From NCBI RefSeq assembly GCF_003601975.1, contig NZ_QZWZ01000059.1, positions 1-32,157 of the forward strand: a stretch of 32,157 nucleotides of DNA, written 5' to 3'. The stretch is from Mesorhizobium waimense. GTDB lineage: Bacteria > Pseudomonadota > Alphaproteobacteria > Rhizobiales > Rhizobiaceae. Made by a program: the position numbers and the translations under genes. Below the pieces are notes generated by a model. That model did not search any database and was not told the origin of the DNA. It worked only from the letters and a program-made list of their open reading frames with translations. Positions 14,996 to 22,942 of the stretch are shown here, one piece after another (within the stretch, counting starts at the first letter, position 1; each line of letters starts with the position of its first letter).

Positions 14996-15439
14996 CTATG
15001 TCAGCTGCCAAACTGCGGCGGAAACCAGCAGGCATGTTCCGAGCGCATATAGAAATAGCCACCTATTGACCCGCTCAGTGAGCGTGGTGTCGCTGAAGCT
15101 CTGAATGCTCCAGCCTTGGAACGCGAGGGTTGCCCATAGCAGAATTGCAGTGCCGCAGATCGCAACCGAAGCTGCACCTAAGGGCGCCTGGCCCTTCAGC
15201 GTGCGTACCACCAGGCCGACCAAAACGCCGCTCCCAAGCGCCCACATCATCCAGATCGAAGCTTCCCTATAGCCCTGTCGCACCTTGTCCACTCCGCGAC
15301 GATCATCATTAGGCCGGCCATCCAGATCAGGATCTATCTCTTTCCGCAAACGTTCGAACTTGTCTGGCGCTGTCACCACCAGCCAACAGGCATAGATGGC
15401 GAGGCCAGGTGGCAGGCGTTTCGGTTGCTTGAGCGCCAT
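14996..15439 (-). CDS. Predicted membrane protein, coupled to an XRE regulator
   Basis: A 147-residue protein. The N-terminal third is cytosolic and charged (KFERLRKEIDPDLDGRPNDDR). It is followed by three membrane helices at roughly residues 65-82, 88-108 and 127-145. No family recognised. Its ATG (15437-15439) lies one base after the TGA of the XRE gene, so the two are translationally coupled. An XRE repressor paired with a small membrane protein recalls toxin/immunity or phage-control pairs, but nothing in the sequence proves that role. Confidence 0.7.
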   Translation of the reverse strand: MALKQPKRLPPGLAIYACWLVVTAPDKFERLRKEIDPDLDGRPNDDRRGVDKVRQGYREASIWMMWALGSGVLVGLVVRTLKGQAPLGAASVAICGTAILLWATLAFQGWSIQSFSDTTLTERVNRWLFLYALGTCLLVSAAVWQLT

Positions 15440-15440
15440 T

Positions 15441-15671
15441 TCACCCCTTCTCCCGTAACCTCACTCCAGCGCCGCCGCCGTTCTCGGGGATGAACTCGAC
15501 GCCGGCCGCTTCGAGGGCGCGCTGGAGTTTTGCAAGCGTGTCTGGATCGCCTCCAGACTTGCCGGTCTCGAAATTGGTGATCGTGTTGCGGTGAACACCG
15601 GATCTTTCCGAAAGATTGCGGACGCTCCAATTCACTAGGCCCCTTGCGGCCCTCATCTGTGCGCTTGTCAC
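15441..15671 (-). CDS. XRE-family helix-turn-helix regulator
   Basis: A 76-residue Cro/C1-type regulator. The HTH spans about residues 10-40: NWSVRNLSERSGVHRNTITN, then FETGKSGGDPDTLAKLQRAL. The tail AAGVEFIPENGGGAGVRLR is the usual ending of the short alphaproteobacterial XRE proteins. A GTG start at 15669-15671 is supported by AGAGGGG five to six bases upstream. It is the first gene of a two-gene unit with the membrane protein at 14996 and probably represses its own promoter. Confidence 0.88.
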   Translation of the reverse strand: MTSAQMRAARGLVNWSVRNLSERSGVHRNTITNFETGKSGGDPDTLAKLQRALEAAGVEFIPENGGGAGVRLREKG

Positions 15672-15796
15672 ATGGTCCCCTCTGCCGCGTCATCCGACTG
15701 CACTTCGCCCTGCTGCTCTTGCGCACTGCGAACCGACTTTCCGACCGCGCCGTACGCATCATCCGGCACTACGAAGGGGAAGAGTGATGAACACCC

Positions 15797-16316
15797 ATGC
15801 TCGCTCTCCTGAAGCCCCTTGGAATGCCCAAAGGCATGGACCCGCGCACATGGCGCCAATCGGTCCAGAAGCGCCTGAACGACCACCTGGACCGCGCCAT
15901 GAGCCTGGCGCTGGATCTGATGGAAGCCGATTGCGATCTGGAGGACATCACGGGAAAGCCCATGGGGCCGCAGCGGGGAGCTAACGGTCTCCGACGGCGG
16001 CAGCAACTCGCAAGCGCACTGGGGAGGCTCCTGCGCCACCGCTCCAGGCCTTGACGATTGCGAGGTCGAGAACGAGCACGGCGGCGATGTGCTGGACGAG
16101 CCGCACAACGGCCGAGACGATGACGAGTACGAACTCGGCTGGACAGAGCACATTAACCAGCGTCTCGCCGGCAAGGTCGAACCCAACACTTGGAACCATC
16201 CGGAAGGCGAGCCGCTGCTCGGCTGGTGCGAGAACCACGGCCATGGCGTCATGCATGGTGAACCGGCAGACGATCGGGAAGGCGACGACGAGCGGGAGCA
16301 ACCCGACCATTATTGA
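15797..16316 (+). pseudogene. Frameshifted phage-type acidic protein with EPxLGW repeats
   Basis: The first frame (MLALLKPLGMPKGMDPRTW to ALDLMEADCDLED, residues 1-50) is well-formed. A different frame continues from about 15945 as ESPWGRSGELTVSDGGSNSQ and runs to a TGA at 16314-16316. It includes the repeated elements ELGWTEHINQ and EPLLGWCENH and a D/E-rich stretch (NGRDDDEYELGW). Acidic rhizobial prophage proteins with several EPSLGW-like repeats have this layout. One frameshift near 15940-15960 restores a continuous protein of about 170 residues, so I read this as a single broken gene. Confidence 0.6.
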
Positions 16317-16330
16317 AGCAAGAAAATTGG

Positions 16331-16401
16331 TGCACTCGGCAGGGTTCGAACCTGCATCTGCCCGGGAGGTCCCGCTCTGTCCTAGATTGAGCTACGAGCG
16401 C
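16331..16401 (-). tRNA. Degenerate tRNA (arginine-type remnant)
   Basis: On the minus strand the 7-bp acceptor stem (GCGCTCG/CGAGTGC, one G-U), the D stem (GCTC/GAGC) and a perfect T arm (GCAGG TTCGAAC CCTGC) are followed by an encoded CCA at 16328-16330. Between the D and T stems only 18 bases remain where a functional tRNA needs about 23, and no 5-bp anticodon stem can be drawn. The ends resemble tRNA-Arg. It is probably non-functional, perhaps a former integration site. Confidence 0.5.
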
Positions 16402-16687
16402 TAACTTCGGCAGGCTAAAAGAACAGGGTCGTTCGAACAATTTAGAGATTGGGGGTAACCGACACATGCATTGGAATTAGGGGCAAGGTTCGATTGAGAT
16501 GCCACTTTCGCCCGATGCCTCACGGTGACGGGCTTTTCATTGCTCTGGCGAATATCAGGACGCATCAGTTTAGGGGATGAGAATCACAGATCCTTGAAAG
16601 CCACCATAGGCGGCGTCCAGTGGACATCCCACTTATCCATGGCGCGAAGGATGAAAACCCCTGCCTCGACGGAAGTCAAATTTCGCG

Positions 16688-17074
16688 TTGGGCCTGTGTC
16701 CTCGCCAGAGCGAGGCCGTCAAGGAGTTTGCCCACTCAAACGGCTATGAGATCATCGACAGCTATTACGACGCAGCGGTGAGCGGTGCCGACGCAGTCAC
16801 GGCGCGCCGAGGCTTTTCCGCAATGCTCGAGCGCCTCCTATCCAATGGCGTTCGCACAATCCTCGTAGAGACCGCCTCTCGCTTCGCCCGCGATCTGGTC
16901 GTTCAAGAGACCGGCTACGAGATGCTGAAATCACGCGGGATCGAGCTGATAGCTGTCGACAGTCCCGACAGTTTTGTCGGCAACACCCCGACGGCGAACC
17001 TGATCCGCCAAGTGCTCGGCGCGGTCTCTGAGTTCGAGAAGGCGATGCTGGTGGAGAAGCTCAAGGGTGGTTAG
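16688..17074 (+). pseudogene. Serine recombinase, both ends missing
   Basis: The 128 residues beginning QSEAVKEFAHSNGYEII, with YDAAVSGAD, the catalytic-domain signature ASRFARDLV and a final SEFEKAMLVEKLKGG, are the middle of a resolvase-type catalytic domain. The N-terminal strand with the nucleophilic serine is absent, and the plus-strand sequence before 16688 does not supply it. The C-terminal DNA-binding part is cut by a stop at the point where relatives continue with basic residues. It cannot be active. It is a relic of the element that probably brought the surrounding small genes. The 16402-16687 stretch before it contains nothing else recognised. Confidence 0.8.
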
Positions 17075-17101
17075 GGGTGGCTTTGTGGGCCCCACCTAAC
17101 C
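17069..17101. terminator. Hairpin between the recombinase relic and the zinc peptide gene
   Basis: GGTTAGG (17069-17075) pairs with CCTAACC (17095-17101), with further G/C pairing inside (GGTGG against CCCAC). No T run follows on either strand, so it would be a weak terminator for the two convergent units. Confidence 0.35.
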
Positions 17102-17334
17102 TAAGCGGCGCGTCGTTGAGGCAAGTGGAGACCCGAACGGGCTCGACGAGGGTCCACGGCGGTCACAACGTTGTGGTGGTGATCGCAGTAGACGCGATCC
17201 GGCGAAGTTGGCCCAGCACAAAAACGGTAACCGCCGGGTACTGACGGGTCTTCGCTCACCGGGAAGCGGCACTGATAGAGGCCTAGCTGAATGAGGGGGA
17301 CGTCTCTCGAAGTTAGTCTGATATTTTCAGGCAT
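17101..17334 (-). CDS. Small GcrA-like zinc-binding protein
   Basis: A 77-residue protein starting MPENIRLTSRDVPLIQLG. The segment LYQCRFPVSEDP, then GGYRFCAGPTSP, then YCDHHH gives C-x(n)-C-x(n)-C-x2-H-H, the zinc-knuckle-like end of GcrA-type cell-cycle regulators, without GcrA's N-terminal DNA-binding half. Short versions of this kind occur in rhizobia, often near mobile DNA. An in-frame ATG 29 codons upstream gives a repetitive Tyr/Gly extension (AGYGYGYE) that I take to be non-coding. Regulatory function is inference. Confidence 0.68.
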   Translation of the reverse strand: MPENIRLTSRDVPLIQLGLYQCRFPVSEDPSVPGGYRFCAGPTSPDRVYCDHHHNVVTAVDPRRARSGLHLPQRRAA

Positions 17335-17829
17335 GATGGTTTTCAGGTTCCTAGTTTCATAGCCATAGCCATAGCCGGCTGACGGCCGCAGTGCGACCCC
17401 GTCGGGGCGAGCTCCTCTCATTTTGGAGGGCTATGGATCACCATATGGTGTTGGTCGCAGCGTCAATGAAGCCCGCCGCCCTGCTTCTGAAGCCAATAGT
17501 TTGCGACCTAAGGCCACACCTGCGCGGGTAAGAACGCACAAGCAAGCGCCATCGTAGGCTGTCTCGGGCACCAGCCCCGAAGGGTTGTCGGTGGCGGGGG
17601 TGGGGGTTGGCTTATGGGGCTCCTATAAGGCGCGCCGGCCCCTAGTTCAGGCTCAGGGCCCTCATAGCCGCCTCTCTCGCCCCCAAGACCCAAATCGCTC
17701 CGAAAGACGGAGTTCGACCCCAACAGTGACCTTCATTGTCCGCGTTGCGAATGGCAGCAATGCGCCGGTGCTCTCGCCGGCGCCCGAAAGCTGTCACTCG
17801 TCGAGCAAGGAATTGTCGCGGCGAGAAGT
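17335..17829. other. No gene recognised
   Basis: Several overlapping open frames cross this GC-rich stretch on both strands. None has a ribosome-binding site or family resemblance. It probably is decayed sequence between mobile-element relics. Confidence 0.4.
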
Positions 17830-17952
17830 TCATCCCTCTAGTCGGATCAACAAGCTGACGGCGACGACGGTGATCGCCCAGTTGCTGGTCCGGTCAAGCC
17901 TGTCGCGCCAGCCGGCCATGCGGCCGATCTCGGCGCGATGGAAATGCGACAT
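17830..17952 (-). pseudogene. N-terminal stub of a DUF2270 integral membrane protein
   Basis: From an ATG at 17950-17952 the frame reads MSHFHRAEIGRMAGWRDRLD and RTSNWAITVVAVSLL before stopping at 17830. The H-x-x-R-A-E-x-x-R-M-x-x-W-R-x-R-L-D pattern followed by TxNWAI and a hydrophobic helix is the start of DUF2270 membrane proteins (usually over 200 residues). Only 40 codons remain, and the C-terminal end (IRLEG) is not family-like. Relic. Confidence 0.55.
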
Positions 17953-18261
17953 CGTCGTTGCCAGTTCCCGACGACGTGAGCTTCATCGCGAACGCATCCG
18001 ACGCCCGCGGCGCTGCTGCCGCCTCGGTGGACTTCACGGTCTGGACCTGGGACATCCCCTGCCATGCGCCTCCCGAACGCAATGGCCAGCCGAAACGACG
18101 CCGGCCATACCCCGAAAGATGCAACGCGCGGTGCTGAAATGTTCCAGCCGATGGCGCTGGACTAGGTGTCATTGCTGCCCTCAAGGACGGTAGCGTCAGA
18201 AAACGCACCGCCCTAAACATACGGGCAGCGGATCAGCTGCCAACTTTCCGTCCGCGGCGCG
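17953..18261. other. No gene recognised
   Basis: Between the DUF2270 stub and the TerC gene. One plus-strand frame (VSFIANASDARGAAAASVDF, then TVWTWDIPCHAPP, 17966-18137) has protein-like composition but no start codon or family. A 6-bp hairpin GGCAGC/GCTGCC at 18224-18241 lies just past the TerC stop. Confidence 0.35.
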
Positions 18262-19071
18262 TCAGGCTTCCTTTGCCTGTCTGCTTGTTTGGGAAACCGG
18301 CGCGGATCGCGCGTATCCGTCATTGGCTGCAATCGCAACCTCTGGCCCATATTGATTGTGCAAATGAACCGGCCTGGCCTTTCGGCGGTGCAGCATGTTC
18401 ACGCCTTCGACAGCCACCGAGAAAATCATCGCCGAATAGACATAGCCTTTGGGAATATGGACACCGAAGGCATCCGCGACCAATGTCATGCCGATCATGA
18501 TGAGGAAGCCGAGCGCCAGCATCTTCACGGTAGGGTGACGATCGACGAATTTTCCAACCGGTCCGGCGGCTGCGATCAGGACGACCATCGACGCGACGAC
18601 AGCGACGGCCATCACCCAGATTTCGTTGGCCATGCCGACGGCGGTCACGATCGAGTCAATGGAAAATACCAGGTTGATCAGGGCAATCTGCGATACGACG
18701 GCTACGAAGCCTGCGCGCACGGTGGCTCCTATGTGGCCCTCTTCGCCCTCGAGACTTGCATGTATCTCTTGGGTGGCCTTGTAGATGAGGAACAGACCGC
18801 CGCCTGCCAGGATCATATCCTTTCCGGAAAAGCTGTGGCCGGATACCTCGAACAGAGGTTCGGTCAAACCGATGATCCACCCGATGAATAGCAGCAGGAC
18901 AAGCCGCGGAACCAGGGCCAGCGCCATTCCGAGAAATCGCGCTTTCGGCTGCAGTTCGGGAGCAAGTTTGCCGACCAGAACCGAGATCACGACCAGATTG
19001 TCGACACTCAGGACGATTTCGAGTGCTGTGAGCGTCAGCAGGCTGAGCCAAACTTGCGGGTCGGTTATCAT
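18262..19071 (-). CDS. TerC-family integral membrane protein
   Basis: A 269-residue protein with about seven to eight membrane helices. The family's paired aspartates are present: Asp24 in LEIVLSVDNLVVIS and the later one in INLVFSIDSIVTAVGMA. Between the halves lies a cytosolic loop (KATQEIHASLEGEEGH). TerC/Alx/YgdQ-type proteins act in metal (notably manganese or tellurite) homeostasis in the inner membrane; the substrate here is not determinable. The ATG at 19069-19071 is chosen because GGGAG lies six bases upstream. A longer open frame upstream gives an Arg/Ser-rich, non-family extension that overlaps a terminator. Downstream of the BCCT gene and separated by that terminator. Confidence 0.94.
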   Translation of the reverse strand: MITDPQVWLSLLTLTALEIVLSVDNLVVISVLVGKLAPELQPKARFLGMALALVPRLVLLLFIGWIIGLTEPLFEVSGHSFSGKDMILAGGGLFLIYKATQEIHASLEGEEGHIGATVRAGFVAVVSQIALINLVFSIDSIVTAVGMANEIWVMAVAVVASMVVLIAAAGPVGKFVDRHPTVKMLALGFLIMIGMTLVADAFGVHIPKGYVYSAMIFSVAVEGVNMLHRRKARPVHLHNQYGPEVAIAANDGYARSAPVSQTSRQAKEA

Positions 19072-19173
19072 CTTGGCTCCCTTCGAGCGCTCAGTTGGAT
19101 TTTGGTTCTGGCTTGATCCTTGTCGCGCTGCCGGCGGCGATGAGGAGCGACGATCGCGGCGGGGCGACCACCG

Positions 19174-19220
19174 GCCAAACCGCACCTGAAGTTCGATTTT
19201 CAGGTGCGGTTTGTTGGCCG
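19174..19220 (-). terminator. Terminator hairpin after the BCCT transporter gene
   Basis: ACCGCACCTGAA (19179-19190) pairs perfectly with TTCAGGTGCGGT (19199-19210) around an 8-base loop. The stem extends outward through AAA/TTT and GGCC/GGCC past a 3-base bulge. It lies 21 bases after the transporter stop and only a short TTT follows on the minus strand. It separates the BCCT and TerC units. Confidence 0.6.
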
Positions 19221-19240
19221 CCTGGATGGCGGACCGTAGC

Positions 19241-20812
19241 CTACTCAGCCGCGACTACTGTGGTCAGAAGCGAGGCTTCGGGCAGGGGAGAAGCGGGTTC
19301 GCGCCGTCCTTCGAGGTCGTCCAGCAGCGCCATCCACAGCGAGATGCACAGCCCGAGCATCACGACGAGGAAGGGTGCTGCGGCGATGATCGACGCGGTC
19401 TGCAGGCCCTCCAGGCCCCCCATCACCAGCAACACGCAGGCCGACGCTCCCGCAAGGACGCCCCACAGGACGACGACGATGCGCGCGGGCTCGAGCGTGC
19501 CGCGAGACGACAGCATGCCCATCACGATCGAGGCGGCATCCGCTCCCGAGATGAAGAAGATGGCGACCAGGAAGATCGCGACGAACGAGGTGAGCGCAGT
19601 TGCTGGATATTGTTCGAGCAAAGCAAACAGCGAGATGGCAGCACCCTGATTGTTGACCGCCTCGACAAGACCGCCGACCCCCATCAGTTCGGAGTGCAGC
19701 GCGGTGCCGCCCATGATGGTGAACCAGAGGAAGGTCACGCCGCTCGGAATGAGCAGAACGCCGGTGATGAACTCGCGGATCGTCCGCCCCTTGGAGATGC
19801 GCGCAATGAAGACGCCGACGAAAGGCGCCCACGAAACCCACCAGGCCCAGTAGAAGATCGTCCAGCTGCCCAGCCATTTGCCGTCGCTGAAGGCAGCGGT
19901 GCGGAACGACATGGTGACGAGATCGGCAAGGTAGTCGCCAAGCGCTTCGGTGAAGGTGTTGAGGATAAAGATGGTCGGACCGACGACGGCCAGGAACAGC
20001 AGCAATGCGGCGGCGACCACCATGTTCATGTTGCTCAGGAACTGAACTCCCTTGCCCACCCCGGACACCGCCGAAAGGATGAACAGCACCGACAGCACCG
20101 CGATGATCGTAAGGGCAATGGCTGTTCCTTCGCCGGTTCCCCAGAGAAAATTCAGCCCGCTGTTGATCTGCTGTGCGCCAAGGCCGAGCGATGTCGCCGT
20201 GCCGAATAGTGTGGCGATGACGGCGAGAATATCGATCGTCTTGCCGATCGGCCCGTTGACCGCGTTGCCAAGCAAGGGTGTGAATGCGCTCGAGATCAGG
20301 ATTGGCAAGCCCTTGCGGTGGGTGAAGTAGGCGATCGCCAGACCGACAATGGCATAGATCGCCCAAGGGTGCAGCGCCCAATGAAAATAGGAATATTTCA
20401 TCGCGACCAGCGCAGCTTCCTTGGTTTGCGCGGCCGCCAGCCCGTGAGGCGGTGCGCCAAAATGGAAGACTGGCTCGGCAACGCCCCAGAACATCAGGCC
20501 GATGCCCATGCCGACGCTGAACATCATGCATACCCACGAAACCGTCCGGAATTCGGGAAGTTCGCCATCGGCCCCAAGCCTGATCTTGCCGAAACGGCTG
20601 ACCGCCAGGAACCCGGCAAAGACCAGGAATAACGCGGTCGAGACAACAAAGCCCCATCCGAAACCGTTGATGATCGCCGAAAGAATAGCTTGGGTGACTG
20701 AGGCGAGACTATCCGGAGCCACCGCTCCCCATGAGATGAACGCCGCCGTTATCGCTATGGCCGGCCAGAATACCGCCGGGTCTACGCCTCGTAGTCTGCT
20801 TGTAGTTGGCAT
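19241..20812 (-). CDS. BCCT-family transporter (betaine/carnitine/choline type)
   Basis: A 523-residue transporter with twelve predicted membrane helices. Family signatures are GMGIGLMFWGVAEP (about residues 101-114) and the tryptophan-rich stretch FYWAWWVSWAPFVGVF followed by IARISKGRTIREF (about 320-348). BCCT proteins import quaternary ammonium compounds such as choline, glycine betaine or carnitine across the inner membrane by ion symport or exchange. The C-terminal tail is short, so osmotic sensing through a long tail, as in BetP, is unlikely. GGGAGG seven bases before the ATG at 20810-20812 fixes the start. The neighbouring GbdR-like regulator suggests use of the substrate as a nutrient. 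Confidence 0.96.
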   Translation of the reverse strand: MPTTSRLRGVDPAVFWPAIAITAAFISWGAVAPDSLASVTQAILSAIINGFGWGFVVSTALFLVFAGFLAVSRFGKIRLGADGELPEFRTVSWVCMMFSVGMGIGLMFWGVAEPVFHFGAPPHGLAAAQTKEAALVAMKYSYFHWALHPWAIYAIVGLAIAYFTHRKGLPILISSAFTPLLGNAVNGPIGKTIDILAVIATLFGTATSLGLGAQQINSGLNFLWGTGEGTAIALTIIAVLSVLFILSAVSGVGKGVQFLSNMNMVVAAALLLFLAVVGPTIFILNTFTEALGDYLADLVTMSFRTAAFSDGKWLGSWTIFYWAWWVSWAPFVGVFIARISKGRTIREFITGVLLIPSGVTFLWFTIMGGTALHSELMGVGGLVEAVNNQGAAISLFALLEQYPATALTSFVAIFLVAIFFISGADAASIVMGMLSSRGTLEPARIVVVLWGVLAGASACVLLVMGGLEGLQTASIIAAAPFLVVMLGLCISLWMALLDDLEGRREPASPLPEASLLTTVVAAE

Positions 20813-21256
20813 GCTTGACCTCCCAGATCTATTTCGGAACTATTTCGTGAAAACTTCCCCTTGGACGACAAAGACCGACCTCTTGCGAGGCCAAGGTCGC
20901 GCACGGCGCACTTGGAGCTTCTGCAATTGGCGTCGTTTTGGAAGTGTCGGATTTGGCGCTCTCCCACCACACCCGTGAGGGTAGAAAGGGCAAGCAGAGG
21001 GGATAGGAGAAGCCGGCAGGTGAGTAGGGAGCCCGGTAGATCTCGGGTAGGGCTAGGCCTACCCGGGCAGCATCCCCAATCAGAAGCGGGTATCAGGTAT
21101 CGCAACAAGCCGTGCATGCTGCGGAGCCGCTAAACGTCCTTTGCGAAGCCTGTGTCGAGTCAGCCGGATTTGGTCGCTTTGCTTGCGCGGCGCGACGTTC
21201 ATGGACGCGCAAACTGCTTGGCTAACTGGCGGTGAAAGTCACAAAACTGGCGACGT
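20813..21256. other. Intergenic region with one dyad
   Basis: It lies upstream of the BCCT gene and downstream of the GlxA-type regulator, both on the minus strand. It contains an inverted repeat CGGGTAGG (21044-21051) / CCTACCCG (21058-21065) with a 6-base spacer, which could be an operator for the transporter gene or a terminator of the regulator gene. No gene is recognised; the open frames are arginine/proline-rich and lack starts. Confidence 0.4.
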
Positions 21257-22381
21257 TTATGCCGCGGCCGGGTGTTTCCTGTCCAGTCGTTCCTGCTGCG
21301 GCGTATGTGCGTAGAGCTCGCGGTAGCATTTTGAAAAATGCGACGCCGAAACGAAGCCGCACGTGGCGGCCACTTCGACTATGGGCAAGGATGACTGGAT
21401 CAGCAGGTTCCGCGCGCGCTCGAGGCGGATATCCAAATAATAGCGGGCGGGGGAGCGACCCATCTCGACGTGGAACAGACGCTCGATCTGGCGTCGCGAC
21501 AGTCCGACTTGGTCGGCAATATCACCAATCGATATCGGTTCGGACGGATTGGCGTCCATAAGTTCTATGATTGTCAGCACCTTGGAGTTCTGAATGCCGA
21601 GCCGAGCTCGCAGAGGAAGCCGCTGGCGATCGCTCGGGCTGCGTACTCGATCGGTCAGCACCTGCTCACATACGTGCCCGACCAGAGAATCGTCGAAATC
21701 ATCGCCGATCAGCTTCAACATCATGTCGAGAGCAGCCGTGCCGCCAGCGCATGTATAGATATTTTGGTCGACCTCAAAAAGGTCGGCAAAAACGTTGGCC
21801 TCCGGAAATGCCTCGGCGAAGCCCGGCAGGTTTTCCCAATGGATGGCGCAGCGTTTGCCCGAGAGCAATCCGGCAGCCGCCAGCACATGCGCACCGGTGC
21901 AGAGGCCGCCGATCGCAACGCCGCGATTATGTTCCTCGCGCAACCAGGCAAAGGCCGACTTGTTCGAATATCGTTCGATGTTGATGCCGGTGCAGACGAT
22001 GACCATCGATAGCCTATCGGGGCCAGCCATCTTACGCCGCTCGTCATCCAACGACGTGTTTACCGCACACAACACGCCGTTCGAAGCGGACACGGGCTGC
22101 CCGTCGATACTGGCCAGCCGCCACTTGTAGGCTTCGTAGCCGAGCATCCGGTTGGCGATGCGGATCGGCTCCAGCGCGGTCGCAAAGGCGACCATGGTGA
22201 AATCCGGCACCAGAAAGAAGACGAGAGAGCGCTTGATCGGATGTCCGGCTATGTTCACTGGGGTTACGTCCGATATCGGGAACAGGATGTCGCGAATGCG
22301 CCGTTGGCGCCAGTATTTTCTTTGCTTGTCCCGATGAGGATACGAATGGATTGCGGCACGTGACGGTCGAATTGCGTACAT
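21257..22381 (-). CDS. GlxA-family AraC-type transcriptional regulator, GbdR-like
   Basis: A 374-residue two-domain regulator. Residues about 50-225 form a DJ-1/PfpI-like glutamine-amidotransferase-type domain, with the elbow GGLCTGAHVLAAAGLL around Cys161. Residues about 265-365 are the AraC DNA-binding domain with two HTH units (ISIGDIADQVGLSRRQIERL and IVEVAATCGFVSASHFSKCY). Proteins of this architecture include GbdR, which senses glycine betaine or dimethylglycine. A BCCT gene lies 444 bases away on the same strand, so control of quaternary-amine uptake is a reasonable inference. The first 30-odd residues are basic and atypical; the true start may be further downstream, although no better ribosome-binding site was found. 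Confidence 0.92.
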   Translation of the reverse strand: MYAIRPSRAAIHSYPHRDKQRKYWRQRRIRDILFPISDVTPVNIAGHPIKRSLVFFLVPDFTMVAFATALEPIRIANRMLGYEAYKWRLASIDGQPVSASNGVLCAVNTSLDDERRKMAGPDRLSMVIVCTGINIERYSNKSAFAWLREEHNRGVAIGGLCTGAHVLAAAGLLSGKRCAIHWENLPGFAEAFPEANVFADLFEVDQNIYTCAGGTAALDMMLKLIGDDFDDSLVGHVCEQVLTDRVRSPSDRQRLPLRARLGIQNSKVLTIIELMDANPSEPISIGDIADQVGLSRRQIERLFHVEMGRSPARYYLDIRLERARNLLIQSSLPIVEVAATCGFVSASHFSKCYRELYAHTPQQERLDRKHPAAA

Positions 22382-22942
22382 TCATGTTCGAGAGCCGTCG
22401 CGATGCCACCATCACGCCATCCTACCGCTACAACTGCCGAGGTCGGCGACGGAAGGGCAGGTTTCTACTGCCGGGCGGCAATGTGCCTAATATTGGTCGC
22501 TCAGCATCCCGTCGACACTGTCTGAAAGCGCACGCGCCAACTACCAAGCCACTACTCGGACGTCGCGTTCGGGCCGTCAGCGGAATGGCTGGTTGTCGAT
22601 AACTTCGTCCCGAAAGCGCAACGTGCCCTTTCTGGCGTTGAGCCGAACGGCAACTTCCCATCCATCCATCTCAGCCATCGGTGGCAGCCAGTTGGTAGCC
22701 GGCGTGTGAGATCGCCGCCGCCGCGACGGCAGATCACCGGCCGGTCTGGGTTTGTCGGTGGCGGGGTCTCCACCACCCGGCGACTTTCAGTTTTCGCGAG
22801 GCTCAACCAGCCAGCCACAGGCGCGAGGAGCAGCTGCAGAGCGGATACGTTTTTGTCAGCAGACATGGCAACTAGGGCATGAGGGTGATTGGGCCCACAT
22901 TCGCCCCCCTGCCCGCCTTCGGGTCGACCGGGGGGCGATCCA
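22382..22942. other. Long gap, mostly without recognisable genes
   Basis: About 560 bases with no confident gene. The only protein-like segment is a minus-strand frame ending at 22577 (see the separate entry), which stays open upstream to about 22785 without a good start. The rest is Arg/Pro/Gly-rich in all frames and may be decayed sequence. Confidence 0.4.
22577..22678 (-). CDS. Possible 33-residue peptide
   Basis: ATG at 22676-22678; the sequence runs MAEMDGWEVAVRLNARKGTL and ends RDEVIDNQPFR. It is a balanced, folded-looking composition that stands out from its surroundings. No ribosome-binding site is evident and the frame continues upstream without a start, so it may be the C-terminal end of a lost gene. 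Confidence 0.25.
   Translation of the reverse strand: MAEMDGWEVAVRLNARKGTLRFRDEVIDNQPFR

Noticed and set aside
17585..18193. 202-codon plus-strand open frame
   Set aside because: Arg/Ser/Pro-rich, no ribosome-binding site, crosses the DUF2270 stub in antisense.
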